Shown here: piece by piece, positions 24,701 through 34,662 of the stretch
How positions within the stretch are numbered: position 1 is the first letter of the stretch
How the letters are laid out: each line of letters starts with the position of its first letter
Source: Lagopus muta
Lineage: Eukaryota; Chordata; Aves; Galliformes; Phasianidae
Assembly (NCBI RefSeq): GCF_023343835.1
Contig: NC_064434.1
Span: 13,745,505 to 13,809,504, forward strand
Reading direction: 5' to 3'
DNA length: 64,000 bases
Position numbers and translations under genes: made by a program
The notes under the pieces: generated by a model
Told to the model about the DNA's origin: nothing
The model's input: the letters and a program-made list of their open reading frames with translations, nothing else
Databases searched by the model: none

Positions 24701-24907
24701 TTGTGGTTTAAAAATAAATGTGGCGAGAATTGCAGTAGCTTAGAAGATGAAAGGTACTTTATTTTTAGCAATTTTACTTCATAGACGAGAGGAAGAGCTG
24801 ACTATTTAATCTTGTTTTGTTTTTTAACTATTTTGCTTGTGAAATGACTGAATAGTTTCCTACAGTGACAGTAACTGGATTCTTCTTTCACTTCACTTTC
24901 AGAGTGA
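15701..24907 (+). CDS. E2F6: E2F6 transcription factor (complete, seven coding exons)
   Basis: Coding exons: 15701-15766, 19419-19467, 20867-21083, 21398-21556, 22724-22838, 24023-24170 and 24903-24907. The phases join to 252 codons plus stop (the human protein has 281). Residues about 40-112 form the E2F winged-helix DNA-binding domain: [18 protein letters not shown], then RRVYDI at residues 85-90, then KNHIQW. Residues about 112-230 hold the leucine-rich dimerisation helix ([20 protein letters not shown]) and the marked box, with LAYVTYQDI and GPIDVYL. As is known for E2F6, no transactivation or pocket-protein-binding region follows. The family member acts in the nucleus with a DP partner and the PRC1.6 repressor complex at E2F and germline promoters. 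The start codon has a strong context (A at -3, G at +4). The N-terminus ([10 protein letters not shown]...) differs from the mammalian one, and the C-terminus is shorter. E2F6 is chosen over other E2Fs because of the [13 protein letters not shown] entry, the spacing, and the neighbour ROCK2. Confidence 0.93.
16106..16605 (+). mobile_element. CR1 LINE 3' portion, sense, in E2F6 intron 1
   Basis: Well preserved: starts TGTCCAGAGGAGAGCCACGA, then ATGATCAGGGGGCTGGAGCA, GGCTGAGGAAGCTGGGCTTG, CAGGCTGCCCAGAGAGGTTG, GATGCCCCATCCCTGGAGG, and ends TGAGGTCCCTTCCAACC with a degenerate octamer tail. About 500 bases, 5'-truncated, same orientation as E2F6. A short T/G-rich imperfect repeat (GATGGTTTGAT) interrupts it near 16330-16360. 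Confidence 0.95.
17225..17345 (-). repeat. CR1 fragment, antisense
   Basis: The block GAGCTGCCTCTTCTCCAGAC, TGAACAATCCCAGTTCCCTC and AGCCGCTCCCTGTAAGACTT corresponds to the mid-3' CR1 region in antisense. Flanks on both sides are not recognisable. Confidence 0.6.
17740..18940 (+). mobile_element. Highly degraded CR1-like element, sense
   Basis: Scattered blocks follow CR1 sense order: GACCTGGCTGATGTCATTG (reverse transcriptase region), then GTTAAATATGTTTATCAGTG with GATGTAGAGGATG, then GAAGTAGTTCTCC-TTTACT with GGAGTGCTGTGTTTTATTTG, and a 3'-like tail with TGAGATCTCTTCCAGTTAGA. Many indels and substitutions indicate an old insertion. It covers over 1 kb of E2F6 intron 1. Confidence 0.5.
19419..19467 (+). 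CDS. E2F6: E2F6 coding exon 2
   Basis: Preceded by a pyrimidine-rich acceptor (TTTTTTTCCTCAG) and followed by the consensus donor GTAAGT. It encodes [16 protein letters not shown] plus one base (phase 1). The NLDDDV stretch corresponds to the acidic NLEDNV segment I recall just before the DNA-binding domain of human E2F6. Confidence 0.85.
19727..19786. repeat. Two-copy tandem repeat, 30-base unit
   Basis: CTAGCATTATTTTTCAAT begins both units; about 26 of 30 positions agree. It lies in E2F6 intron 2. Confidence 0.75.
20867..21083 (+). CDS. E2F6: E2F6 coding exon 3 (DNA-binding domain)
   Basis: Acceptor CATTACAG with a weak polypyrimidine tract; donor GTAAGT at 21084. It encodes residues 39-110 and part of 111, i.e. 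nearly all of the winged helix with the RRVYDI recognition element. The ATG at 20827 lies in the preceding intron and is not the start. Confidence 0.95.
21398..21556 (+). CDS. E2F6: E2F6 coding exon 4 (dimerisation helix)
   Basis: Acceptor ATTCTTTTAG. It encodes [15 protein letters not shown], then the leucine-rich helix with [18 protein letters not shown] and LTDDKENA. It ends in phase 2 at an ATATCCTTT donor rather than a GT site. Confidence 0.93.
21557..22723 (+). other. E2F6: U12-type (minor spliceosome) AT-AC intron of E2F6
   Basis: The intron starts ATATCCTTTT (U12 AT-AC donor consensus) and ends TATAC. The U12 branch-point consensus TCCTTGAC lies at 22706-22713, with its branch A 11 bases before the 3' end. 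With this boundary the frame reads [14 protein letters not shown] without a gap; no GT-AG pair does so. E2F-family genes are known hosts of U12 introns at this position. Confidence 0.92.
22724..22838 (+). CDS. E2F6: E2F6 coding exon 5 (marked box, first part)
   Basis: Begins after the AT-AC intron and ends phase 0 at donor GTAAGT. It encodes [18 protein letters not shown], then [20 protein letters not shown], the first part of the marked box, which contributes to DP dimerisation and DNA bending in the family. Confidence 0.94.
24023..24170 (+). CDS. E2F6: E2F6 coding exon 6 (marked box end and C-terminal tail)
   Basis: Acceptor CTATTTTACAG; donor GTAACA after GGTGAAG (phase 1). It encodes [18 protein letters not shown] and a polar acidic tail ([18 protein letters not shown]). 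Confidence 0.93.
24903..24907 (+). CDS. E2F6: E2F6 last coding exon (two coding bases and stop)
   Basis: Acceptor TTCACTTTCAG at 24892-24902. The phase-1 G from exon 6 joins AG to give GAG, immediately followed by TGA at 24905. The resulting C-terminus ends GEE, shorter than I recall for the human protein. An alternative acceptor (CTATCTACAG, ending near 24599) would add GEWTGDET before a stop. Confidence 0.55.
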
Positions 24908-25625
24908 GAGGAACTACAACTCAATCTAACGCAACATGTAAATATCTGTGTTGTAGAGCTATTCCAAAGCTGTTTGGAACTGCAAACTTGCCAACCTAAA
25001 ATGCTCCAGAGTATTTTAAATTTAAAACAGCAGCGGATTGGGTGCTTGCACAGGAACGTTTAATCTTCCCAAGTCAGAAGACAATGGCTCCTAGATTTGA
25101 GATTAGGAGCTTTGATTTTATAATTGCATATGGGAAAACAGTGTTTTTAATTCATGAAATAATTTCAATTGATGGAAAACGCATTTCAGTAAATGAATTT
25201 GAAAAATGAAGGTTTGAGAACTGTTTTTGGAACAATCTGTAAACCTTCTGGAAATGTATATAATAAAGAAAATGCACTTTTCAGTTCTGAGGCTGCACTA
25301 CTATGGAAAAGGATTATTAAATACAGATGAAGAAAGAACTGATGTATCAGAAGCCTTCGTTATGAGGAACAAGATGTAAATATTAATAGAATTATGCCTT
25401 CCACTGTGTAGATGCTGTTTGCATTACTTGCATCCAGTTCTGCGTTAGATATGGTATCAACACTGAAGTTACATAATGGCTTTTTGTGTACCTGTACCAT
25501 GTCTGGGTAGCTACTGATGTAGGTTTATTGAGATGGTTTACACTTCTGCCTCTGTACAGCAAAGAAATAAACTTTATAAAAGCATTGAGTGGTCAGTCTA
25601 AATAAAAAGTATAATGATTTGTCTT
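24908..25625 (+). other. E2F6: E2F6 3' UTR with three poly(A) signals
   Basis: AATAAA occurs at 25262-25267, 25566-25571 and 25601-25606. The first gives a 3' UTR of roughly 0.37 kb, the last two about 0.7 kb. Cleavage sites are inferred. Confidence 0.65.
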
Positions 25626-25639
25626 TAATATTGTAAAAT

Positions 25640-26256
25640 TCTCTGGGTAACTACGAACCCCACTAGAGCTGCAGCCCATGGAATGGAGCAGCAGGGCTGA
25701 GGGAGCTGCTGCCTGTGGGGCCCTGTGCCCAAGCAGTGCCTGAAGGGTGGTGGGCCTTGTGATGCAGAGCTGTGTTGGAGCAGTGCTTGTAGAGCTGCAG
25801 CCTATAGGAAGCCCACACAGGATCAGAGTGGGAAGGACAGCATCCCGTGGAAGGGACCCCACGTGGAGCAGGAGCAGCGTGTACCCATGGAAGAGCAGCA
25901 GAGATGAGGCCATATAACTGCCCACAGCCCCTGCTCTGCTGCACTGCTTGGTGGAGGAGGTTTGAAGTTGACTGTGGGAAGAAAAGGGCTGAGGGAAGGT
26001 GGTTTTAGTATGCTTTCAGCTCTCACTGCTCTAGTTGATTATTAATTGGCAATAAACTTGATCAGCCTTCCCCAACCTGAGTCTGTTTTGACCATGATGG
26101 TAACTGGTTGAGATCTCTCTGGTTGAGAGATCTCCCTGGCCCTATCCCTACCCATAAGCTTTTTTTCTAACTTTCTCTCCCTGTCTTGCTGAGGAGAGGG
26201 AGTGAGACAGAGGCTTGGTGAGCACCTGGTGACCAGCCAAGGTCAATCCACCATTC
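25640..26256 (+). mobile_element. Avian endogenous retrovirus LTR-like block (solo, degraded)
   Basis: The order of landmarks is that of a common avian ERV LTR: TGGAAGGGACCCCACGTGGAG, a GC-rich middle, a GGTTTTAGTATG region, TTGGCAATAAACTTGATC (poly(A) signal at 26052), CCCAACCTGAGTCTGTTTTG, a TGATGGTAACTGGTTGAGAT block, then a pyrimidine tract with CTGAGGAGAGGGAGTGA and GTCAATCCACCA at the end. No retroviral genes flank it, so it is a solo or truncated copy. The exact 5' end and family name are uncertain. Confidence 0.6.
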
Positions 26257-26561
26257 TTCAACATGAATTAACTACAAAGGCCATGCTTATGCTCATTTCA
26301 CTACACGTTTGAAAAGCACATTCCATAATTTTTTAAGTGTAATACTTAAAAATATCAGAACTCCAATGCACGGTTTTCCTGATTACATGCTATCAACACA
26401 TCAAATCCTCCAAGTTTCAACCAACATCTCTACAGCTGTTTTGACAGATGTCTAAACGTCTCCTATTCCACTAACAAATGCAAGTAGGTAGGGCAGTTGA
26501 CACTGTAAAGCTTAAATATGCCTACATACAAGGTGATAGTTAAACCCGTCTTTTCTACACA

Positions 26562-26822
26562 GTTAGAATCATAGAATTGCTCATGTTAGAAATGGCGACC
26601 TAACCGTACTACCCTAACTCTGACAACCCTCTGCTAAATCATGTCCCTGAGCACCACATCCAAATGGGTGATTAAACACATCCAGGGATGGTGACTCAAC
26701 CACCTCCCTGGGGAGCCTATTCCAGTCCTTAACAACTCTCTGTAAAGAAGTGTTTCCTGATATCCAACCTAAACTTACCCTGGCGCAACTTGAGGCCATT
26801 TCCCCTTCTGTCACCTGTGAGA
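26562..26822 (-). mobile_element. CR1 LINE 3' end, antisense
   Basis: Begins TTAGAATCATAGAATTGCTC and continues through ACACATCCAGGGATGGTGAC, CACCTCCCTGGGGAGCC and TTGAGGCCATTTCCCCTTCT. An older subfamily copy about 260 bases long. Confidence 0.82.
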
Positions 26823-29800
26823 AAAGACCAGGTTCTCTAGTTCTACAAAGTACTGTATCAAGCAGGCTGGGAAATACTGCACATGGAAGTTTGTATCGGT
26901 AATCCTGGCTTTTTGTGTATGTTCAATTACCATCCAGCTCTTTAAAACAGGACTTCTGTGGTGCACAGTAATTTTCTGTATGTCTATCTTATGCAAACTA
27001 CAGGCTGAGCGATTACAATAATAAAAGCAAACTGAAAAGATATTTTGTACATTGGTCGAAGTGAGGAAGATACTCTTCCAGTGAAGCAGGGGGTGGGGTT
27101 TTGTTAGCTGACAATACAGCACTTCCAACTGTGGAGTAACGAACTCTGCTTTTACAAGGTAACCACTTTACCGATGTTAAGAACGGCTGCTTTTGAAAGA
27201 ACATGCTTTAATTAATTGGAACATTATGGACTTTTTGTTTTCAGCAACTCTAGTGATTCTATTTTTCCTCCTTCTTCTGTGGAGGTTTTCCAGCTGTAGA
27301 ATTCATTTTTAAGGTCAGCTAACTCTGGGAAGATCAGACTTGGACTCAGAAAAACTGAGTGATGCTAACTTTAAATACTAGTCACAAAGCTCACTTAAAA
27401 ACGAAATGTGATGGAATCTTACTATGAATACGTATAATGTGTGATTTTTGTCCGAAAGGTTATGAAGATGAAAGTGTTTTTGTTTAGTCCGTATGCCTAT
27501 TTTCAGCATATTTATGTGTAAGCATTTCCATGGGCTGTTTGAGGACTCCGTAATAAATGAGAAAGCTCCAACAACGCTTTTGTCTTTCCTTCTGTAGGAA
27601 TGGCTGAGCACCCAAATGCATTAATCAGCAACAACAACAGCCCAGATCTGTAATTATAAAATGTCCTGCTTTGGCTGACACTGTAATTGGAACAAACTCC
27701 ACAAGCTGCCAGTTCAGACCTTATTTGGTCTGAATCACTCCTTGGAGTTTTCAGATGTGAACTGCAATTTCTAAATAATGTGACTTGTAGAGAGAGGAAT
27801 ACTTTAAATTATTGGTGTATTCTGGAAAGTGCTTAAAAGACAGCAAATTCCTTCATTTTTAATTAGTTCTTGTTGTGTTTGAAGAACCTCATTTATAAAC
27901 ATAAATAAATTACACTGATTTCAAAAGTCAGTTTAGCTCTTGGAATTTTCGGTGGAGCTCACCACAGGCTTTAAGTTATTGTGGATTTCATCACCTTGGT
28001 ACATGGGCCGGAACATAAGGAAAGGCCAAAGTGTTCACCCAGAGCAGCAATTCTGCTGTTGTTGGTTCCAGTTCTGGTCTGTTAACAGGAATTTGAGAAA
28101 AGTGCATCAAGGCTAAATGACACACGAACCTCGCTGTGTATGGCTGATGTAAATCCACACAAGGCTTCTCTCACCCACGTTTTCTAGAGGATTGTGACGC
28201 TCGTTTATAAAGAAACAAACTAAAATGTATGGCACGCATGGCTCCTCACTGCAGTCTGCTATGGGCTGTCTGAGCACACGGCTGTGCGCTAACTTCTCAC
28301 TGCATGCTCTGTGAGTACGGCAGTGGCTGTAATCAGCCCTGAATTAAGTGACGAGGCTGTAGGAGACACTCATTAAATGCAAGAAGCTGTAGCAGCAAAT
28401 CCAACAGATGAAAGCTCAGGACACCATTAACCTTTTATTGATGTTGGAGGCCTCTCATATTTTATGGCATCCTTCTTCAAAAGGAAGACTTAGCATTAGC
28501 ACTTCAAATGAAATCTGTAGGAATCTAAAAATCTGCAAGAAACTCTTCAAATTGCTGGCACAGCTTTGCTTCCAATCTTGTATACAGATTCTAATGCAAA
28601 TCCCGTGCAGAACTGATTTTAGATTACGCAATATTCTTTCCCAGACAGAGAAGCAATTTGGAAGTACTGCTGCTGTTTTCTAAGGAACTCTTTTTTCATC
28701 TACAACCATCAAAATGTCACAGGCAGGTTACAGCAATCGTTGTTGCTTTTCCAACACACAGCCAAAGTGAATGGAAAAAATGAAATAAAAATTGATGCAA
28801 TTTTTCTTGCAAAATAGAAATGTGTCGGATCAGATATAAAGTTTCAGCAAGCTGGGAAAGCAAAAACCCTTTTTTGCATGTATTTTAATTACAAGGCACA
28901 CAAATTCTGAAGAGGCATCGTGGTTCCTAAATCTCAGATAATATTTCTCTGCACAAACAAGAACCTCAATATTAAAAGAGTTCATTTCCAAAAGTGAAAA
29001 GTTATCCTTCAGAATAAAGCTTCAAAGTTCAGTAAAAAACATTTCAGAATTTATAGGGATAATAAAGTTTTAAAGGTGATCGTGAATTAGAGATGGCCCT
29101 AACCCTTTAAGAGCAAGTTAAGCAGCAAATACCTGCCAACTCAGAGCAAAACAAGGCCAGCAGACCCCATGTTTATTATGCCAGCTGTTAACAGTAAAAG
29201 CTGGATACAGACTTCCTTAAAGATCAAGACACCTGGCTGAGACATAACATGTCCAAAACAGCAGTGAGACAGCTGGGACTCAAGCAGAAACATCAGCAAA
29301 GGCAGAATTTCCCTTTAGTGTTTGGAGCAGCAGCTGCTGCTCATGGGCAGTTAACCATCCCCTTGTTTTCTTTACCAGCACTAAGAAGCTCTTGAACTTG
29401 ATCCTTGATAAAATGCATCCTATTAAGTATTGCTAATAAAGGAGATGTAGAAAAATTCCAGTCCTGTGTCTGCAACCATGGGACAACGCAATTTTGAAAA
29501 GCACAACACAGCAAATGTCTCTACTGCTGCTACCTAAGATCAGCCTTTCTGCAAATTGCAATGAGGCTGTTTTCACCCTCCACTCCGTATTGTTCCCATG
29601 GTGTTTGGAAGGGTCTGAAAAATAATGGTATGCAGAATGAATGAATGAATGAATGAACGGATGAACTCCAATTTTCCCCCAGCAGGAACCATGAATGTTC
29701 AGACCATTTCTTCCTGGTTGTGTAGAAGATACGAAGGTACGCTGTGTTACACCAGGCACTGTTGTTATCTGGGAACTCAAGGAGCAAAGCCAATCTCCCA

Positions 29801-31036
29801 GCAGGTACCTGTGGTTGTAGCACTTCCTTCTCCCAGCACCTCAGGAAAAAGGGCACAATGTCCATGTGCCAACTATCGTATTTATACTAAAGCATGTTGC
29901 ACACAATTTATGGCCCGGGACAGAGAACTGTGATTCACTTCACGATGCTGCTGTCCACAAATCATTTCACCATGCAGTGTTCTCTTCAACCTTGCTAATG
30001 CTCTGTTCCATTTAGTCTAAGAAAAAAATTCTTGTGGCAAGTCCCCCTAGAGTTAGACTGCACCTCGCTGCCCAGCAGTGCAAGTGCTGTCCTCGCCCAG
30101 CTGAAATTAAAGCAAATGTCTGTGAAATGGCACAAACTGATCCCATCTGGAGCAAGTAGTCACAGGGAAAATGCAGAGATCTGCCTCAAGACCTGCAGGA
30201 TCCATCCTCTGTGGTCATACGTTTGAAGTAAAAGAAGAACACTGTGAAAGCATTCGCATTGCCTCTCTTGAGCTCAAACATGTCCTAATTGTACCTTTTT
30301 TTTTAAGAGAACTTAATAAAGGAATAAATGCAGTGTTTCAATTGCTAAATCCAGCACGTATGTCAGCAGTCGCAATGCACAGATCAGTGGATTTGATGTG
30401 TTTGGAAACTGCTATAAGCAGTGACAACCCTGGGCCGGTGAGTAGCAGAAAAGAGAACTGGAGATTACTGTACAGTATACTGCCTACTTCTTTGTTTCTT
30501 CCATCCGAAAATCTCCAGACTGCTCTAAAAATCTACAGCAGATTTAAGCTCTGCAATCATACTTCTTCTTGGTTAAGCTTGTGACATTACAAAACTACTT
30601 AGCAGAGTATTAAAAGCAAGTGTCTCCCAGACGAAAATACCTTTCACTTCCAAGCTGTAAAACAGTGTTCCTTTATACCCAGAGGAAAGGCGGGCTGTTG
30701 CAGCTGGGTCAGACTGCCTCAGACAGCTGTCCAGGCAGCCCGTGCATGTGTGCGTCCTGCTGACAGTCTGTCGCCTGGAAATGAAAACAAGACAACAACT
30801 GTTTACACAGAGGTTGCTCACAAACTTCCCATGGAGTTATGCTCCCTCAGCTGGCTCCGTGCCTACTATCACAGGGCTACTGCAAAAAGTGACAAGTGGG
30901 AGCTGTTTTTTTCAGCGTAAGGAGGGAAGGCTGCAAAACTGCAGTGATGTTTTGGAGAGAAAATAATATAGCTGTACATGGAAAAAAAAAACCAAAACCA
31001 AAAAACCCTAAATCTCAATAACGTCTCAAAAGCTTT
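26823..31036. other. Intergenic between E2F6 and ROCK2, no gene recognised
   Basis: No coding, RNA or nameable repeat is seen apart from a GAAT microsatellite at 29634-29657. All open frames are short and lack splice or composition support. Confidence 0.45.
29634..29657. repeat. (GAAT)n microsatellite
   Basis: About six tandem GAAT units in the E2F6-ROCK2 interval. Confidence 0.9.
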
Positions 31037-31095
31037 CCATAGAATGGCTTGGGTTGAAGGAGAACTCAAAGATCATCTAAGTTCACTATTGAAAG
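31037..31095 (-). repeat. CR1 3' terminus, antisense
   Basis: CCATAGAATGGCTTGGGTTG followed by AACTCAAAGATCATCTAAG is the CR1 3' terminus in antisense; only about 55 bases remain. Confidence 0.65.
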
Positions 31096-31339
31096 CAAAA
31101 CCTGATCAAGATGATATCTGTTCACTCAATTTGTGGCTTCTGTTCAGAAATACTCATTCAGCACATTGCTTCACTGACAGCAAGTGGTGATGGCTTTAAC
31201 TGGATACAAGTCAACTGTATACATGACACACAGAATTGAATTGTTATACTTGTGTATTTTGTGCAGGTAATTCTCAAATAATGGATCCACAGCAGTAGTA
31301 ATGGTAGAACAGAAGAATCACTGAGATTTACAGCTGTGC

Positions 31340-31453
31340 TCATCAAAGTCAGGCTGGATGGGGCTCTGAGCAAGCTGATCCAGCTGTAGGTGTTCACTGC
31401 AGGGGAGTTGGACCAAATGGTGTTTGAAGGGCACTTCCAACTCCAGTAATTCT
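31340..31453 (+). repeat. CR1 3' end, sense
   Basis: CATCAAAGTCAGGCTGGATG, GGGCTCTGAGCAAGCTGATC, TGTTTGAAGGGCACTTCCAA and a TAATTCT tail. It lies opposite in orientation to the 31037-31095 fragment. Confidence 0.7.
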
Positions 31454-31985
31454 AGTTGGATGACATTTGGGCATTTTGTTTCCACACAGAGGGAATCTCA
31501 GCATTGGGCCCTCTAGAGACATTTTTACCAGTGCATACACCCACGTATCTGACCACAGCCACAAATGCCATCATCACCACATCACCCCACCCCACATGCT
31601 GGGCAAATCGCCTCTGTGCTCTGCGCTCATTACAAGGTGAGCACCTTCTGACTTCTTCCGCAAGTCCTTGTCAGCTGCTTCCTCAGGCTGCTGGCCCTAG
31701 GACCAGGGCTTCAGGCTGAGCTCCCTAACCGTAGCAGGCTCCGGGGCCATCTCCTGAAAGACAGTATCCTCTGAAGCAGACAGCTCTGCAAATCCTGCTG
31801 CTCTCTTCAGGGATTCTGCCCCAGGACTTACTGATGCTGTCAGGACATCCTCTGAATTGCCAAACTATTCGATGTTCCTAGCACATGATCAAAATTAGTG
31901 TTTTACTGACAACTGACAATGAGAAACCAAAATGTACAACTGCACAAATAGATGTTTCCTATTTTAATTTTACATACAGATGCGC

Positions 31986-32014
31986 TTTTCTTTTTTTTCT
32001 TTTTTTTTTTTTTT
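31986..32014. repeat. T-rich homopolymer tract
   Basis: Three T runs (4, 8 and 15) separated by single C bases. Confidence 0.9.
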
Positions 32015-32355
32015 CTATCATTCCTTTTTTATGAGACAGGAAAATATGCAAAATCTGACAGATATTCAGTAAGCTGCACATTTTTCAATAGTGACAGATT
32101 TTTTTTTTCAGTCTCTAGGTTAAATAACTGGATACTTAAATAAACTTGGAGATAACCTTAACCCTTTCCTCCTCTCTCTTTCATCTCTCAGTGCATCTTT
32201 ACAGAGGCCTAACAGGAACTGAAATACATCCTCGTGTCTGGTGTTGACATAAAACCAAGCTGCTGTAGAGTTCCAAGGGAAATCATGGTGAAAAAGGAAA
32301 GGATGAATTTTCCCTAATCCTCATCTCTGTCCCGGCCATCAGCCTTGTTCCCAGG

Positions 32356-32367
32356 CCACCAGAGGGC
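32356..32367 (+). promoter_or_regulatory. CTCF-type core motif between E2F6 and ROCK2
   Basis: CCACCAGAGGGC, within CAGGCCACCAGAGGGCTGTC, is an exact match to the CTCF core CCASYAGRKGGC with favourable flanks. It is a candidate insulator between the two genes. Occupancy is unknown. Confidence 0.5.
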
Positions 32368-32599
32368 TGTCCAAGCCCACTGTGGCTTCACCGCCTTGTG
32401 CAAAATCCTCTCAGCATCAAGCCCTGCAATTGGAAATGCCATAAAAAAGCTAAAAACTTCCCCCTGAAGCCCAGCTGCATCCTTCAGCACCTCAGGCATC
32501 CCAGCCATTCGCTAGCACAGGTTCCAGGGTTTCCATGTTCCCAGCTACCTGCTCTGGACAGCAGCTTGGAAAACTGGGAAAAAAAATAAAAAATGAATT

Positions 32600-32795
32600 C
32601 CATAGAATCACTGAATGGCTTGGATTGGAAGGGACCTCAAAGATCATCCAAATCCAAATCCCTGATGTGGACAGGGTTGCCCCGGATCACCTCAGGTTGC
32701 CCACCCAACCCCAGCCTTGAGTGCCTCCAGGGATGGGGCACCCACAGCTCTCTGGGCAGCTGCGCCAGGTTCTCATCACCCCCTCATTGTTTTCT
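32600..32795 (-). mobile_element. CR1 LINE 3' end, antisense
   Basis: CCATAGAATCACTGAATGGC, TTGGATTGGAAGGGACCTC, CTCCAGGGATGGGGCACCC and ACAGCTCTCTGGGCAGC. About 190 bases; fairly young-looking. Confidence 0.9.
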
Positions 32796-33524
32796 AAGGG
32801 AATTTCATTGAATTCAATTTCATTTCATCCAATTTCTTTTGTTTTCTAAGTGAAATCTCACTGTATTTCCATTCCGCAGGCAGCATCACACAGTTTTAAG
32901 AGCTGGAACCCTGCTCTGCACTAAATCTCCTGTGTTGCCATCAGTTGCTGCTAAATACTTCCTTATTTATTTATTTTTTTTCCTATGTTTTCATTTGTGC
33001 CTTGCTGTATGGCACAAATTATTTAAACTACCAGAAAGGTAACAGCCTGCCCAGTGACAGAGATACTTCTTTGTATTAATTCTATATTAGTTGAAAAGAT
33101 GTAATTTTAATGCTGGATTTAATCCCCTCCAGACAAAAGCAGCTGTGAGGACAAAAATTGAAAGCTGAAGAAATAAGCATTAACTGTAAGTGACATAATA
33201 GGCCTCGTTCCCCTAGGACAGGCTGCTTGAAGTAGGTGCCCCTGATCTTCCCTGGTACCACTTGGATGCTGCAGAATGACGTGGGCCCAATGAGTGCTGC
33301 TTTCAGGGTGAGAAGCACCAAAGTCACATTCCTCCTTGCTGACCTGTGAGCTCGGTGCCTCTGTGCAGGGGAGCAGCTCCAACATGAGGAAGATCTTCCC
33401 CTTTCTCCCATGCGGGGAATCCCCAGTGCTTTGGGCAGCTTCATAGAAAGTAGGATTCTGCTTCAAATTTCCTGGAGCAGAATTAGGATTTCTTCATCCT
33501 GAGTATTACTGTGCTGAATGATTC

Positions 33525-33680
33525 TAAATTTAAAGAGGGTAGATTTAGATTAGATGTTAGGAAGAAATTATTCACTGTGAGGGTGGTGAGGCACTGGAAC
33601 AGCCTGCCCAGAGCTGATGGTAAGAACTGGATGGGCTGAACTGGATGACCCCTTCCAACCCAAGCCATTCTGTGATTCTA
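33525..33680 (+). mobile_element. CR1 LINE 3' end, sense
   Basis: GATTTAGATTAGATGTTAGG, GAGGGTGGTGAGGCACTGGA, ACAGCCTGCCCAGAG and CCTTCCAACCCAAGCCATTC followed by TGTGATTCT. About 60 bases of the usual central 3' UTR are deleted. Confidence 0.9.
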
Positions 33681-34546
33681 AAATCTCATGAGATAAAAAG
33701 AGATTGCCACTCTTCTTTCAAGAATCCAGAACAAATGTTCTACAATGGTGAAGCAAAATTTTTCATAGTCTGTGCAAAGTAATACCCACAAGGGATATTA
33801 CTCAGCAAGGAAAACCAGCCAGTTCGGTTCCACCCAAGCCATGCAGGGTTTGCTATATTCAGTGTGGCTTTTGATCAAAAAATGCCATCTTCACAAAGTC
33901 TTCGGTATTTGGTCTCACTTCCACTTGGGTCACACTACACTGTTCATAAACCATTACAAGTGCAGCTACAGATGTGAAGAGCTAACAGCAACGAGAGCTC
34001 CCTACTTCTGTCCATGCAATTCCATCCACTCTATCACACAGCCCTTTAAAGATTACTGCCCCTGTTGAACACGGTTATTTTCCGTGTTCTTTACTCAGAT
34101 ACAGGCTGTACAAAACCCTCTCTGCTCATAAGAAGGAACTTTTAGTTCTAACCTAGGAAATTACTGTTCAGCCTCAACTCTCTATTGATGCTATCTTCCG
34201 ACTTTGTGCAAACAGCCCACAAGAGTGCTGATTACACTCCTTAATTTTAAGCTGTTACACAAAAAGATTAACTCAGAAATGTTTAACGAGACTGACCAAG
34301 ACTGGTCCTTGTAACTTCCACCATCTCCATTCCTACCGTTAATTCCTATCATCGCCAGCCTTACCACATTGAATTACTGACTGAACACACAGAAATGAGA
34401 TTGGCCATACTATTTTATTTTTACCCCCTAATTTTATATTTATGTTAGTCAGGCATGGTCTACATTTCAACAATTTCCTACTTTCTTCCACACTTTTGTT
34501 ATCTGCATATAAATGCCTTTTTAAACATTGTATGTTACCAGGGTTA

Positions 34547-34662
34547 CATAGAATCACAGAATCACAGAATGGCCTGGGTTGAAAAGCACCACAATGATCA
34601 TCGAGTTTCAACCCCTGCTATGTGCAGAGCTGCCAACCACCGGACCAGGCTGCCCAGAGGCA
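34547..34662 (-). mobile_element. CR1 LINE 3' terminus, antisense
   Basis: CATAGAATCACAGAATCACA shows the CR1 octamer tail repeated, followed by GAATGGCCTGGGTTG and ATGATCATCGAGTTTCAACC. About 115 bases. Confidence 0.9.
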
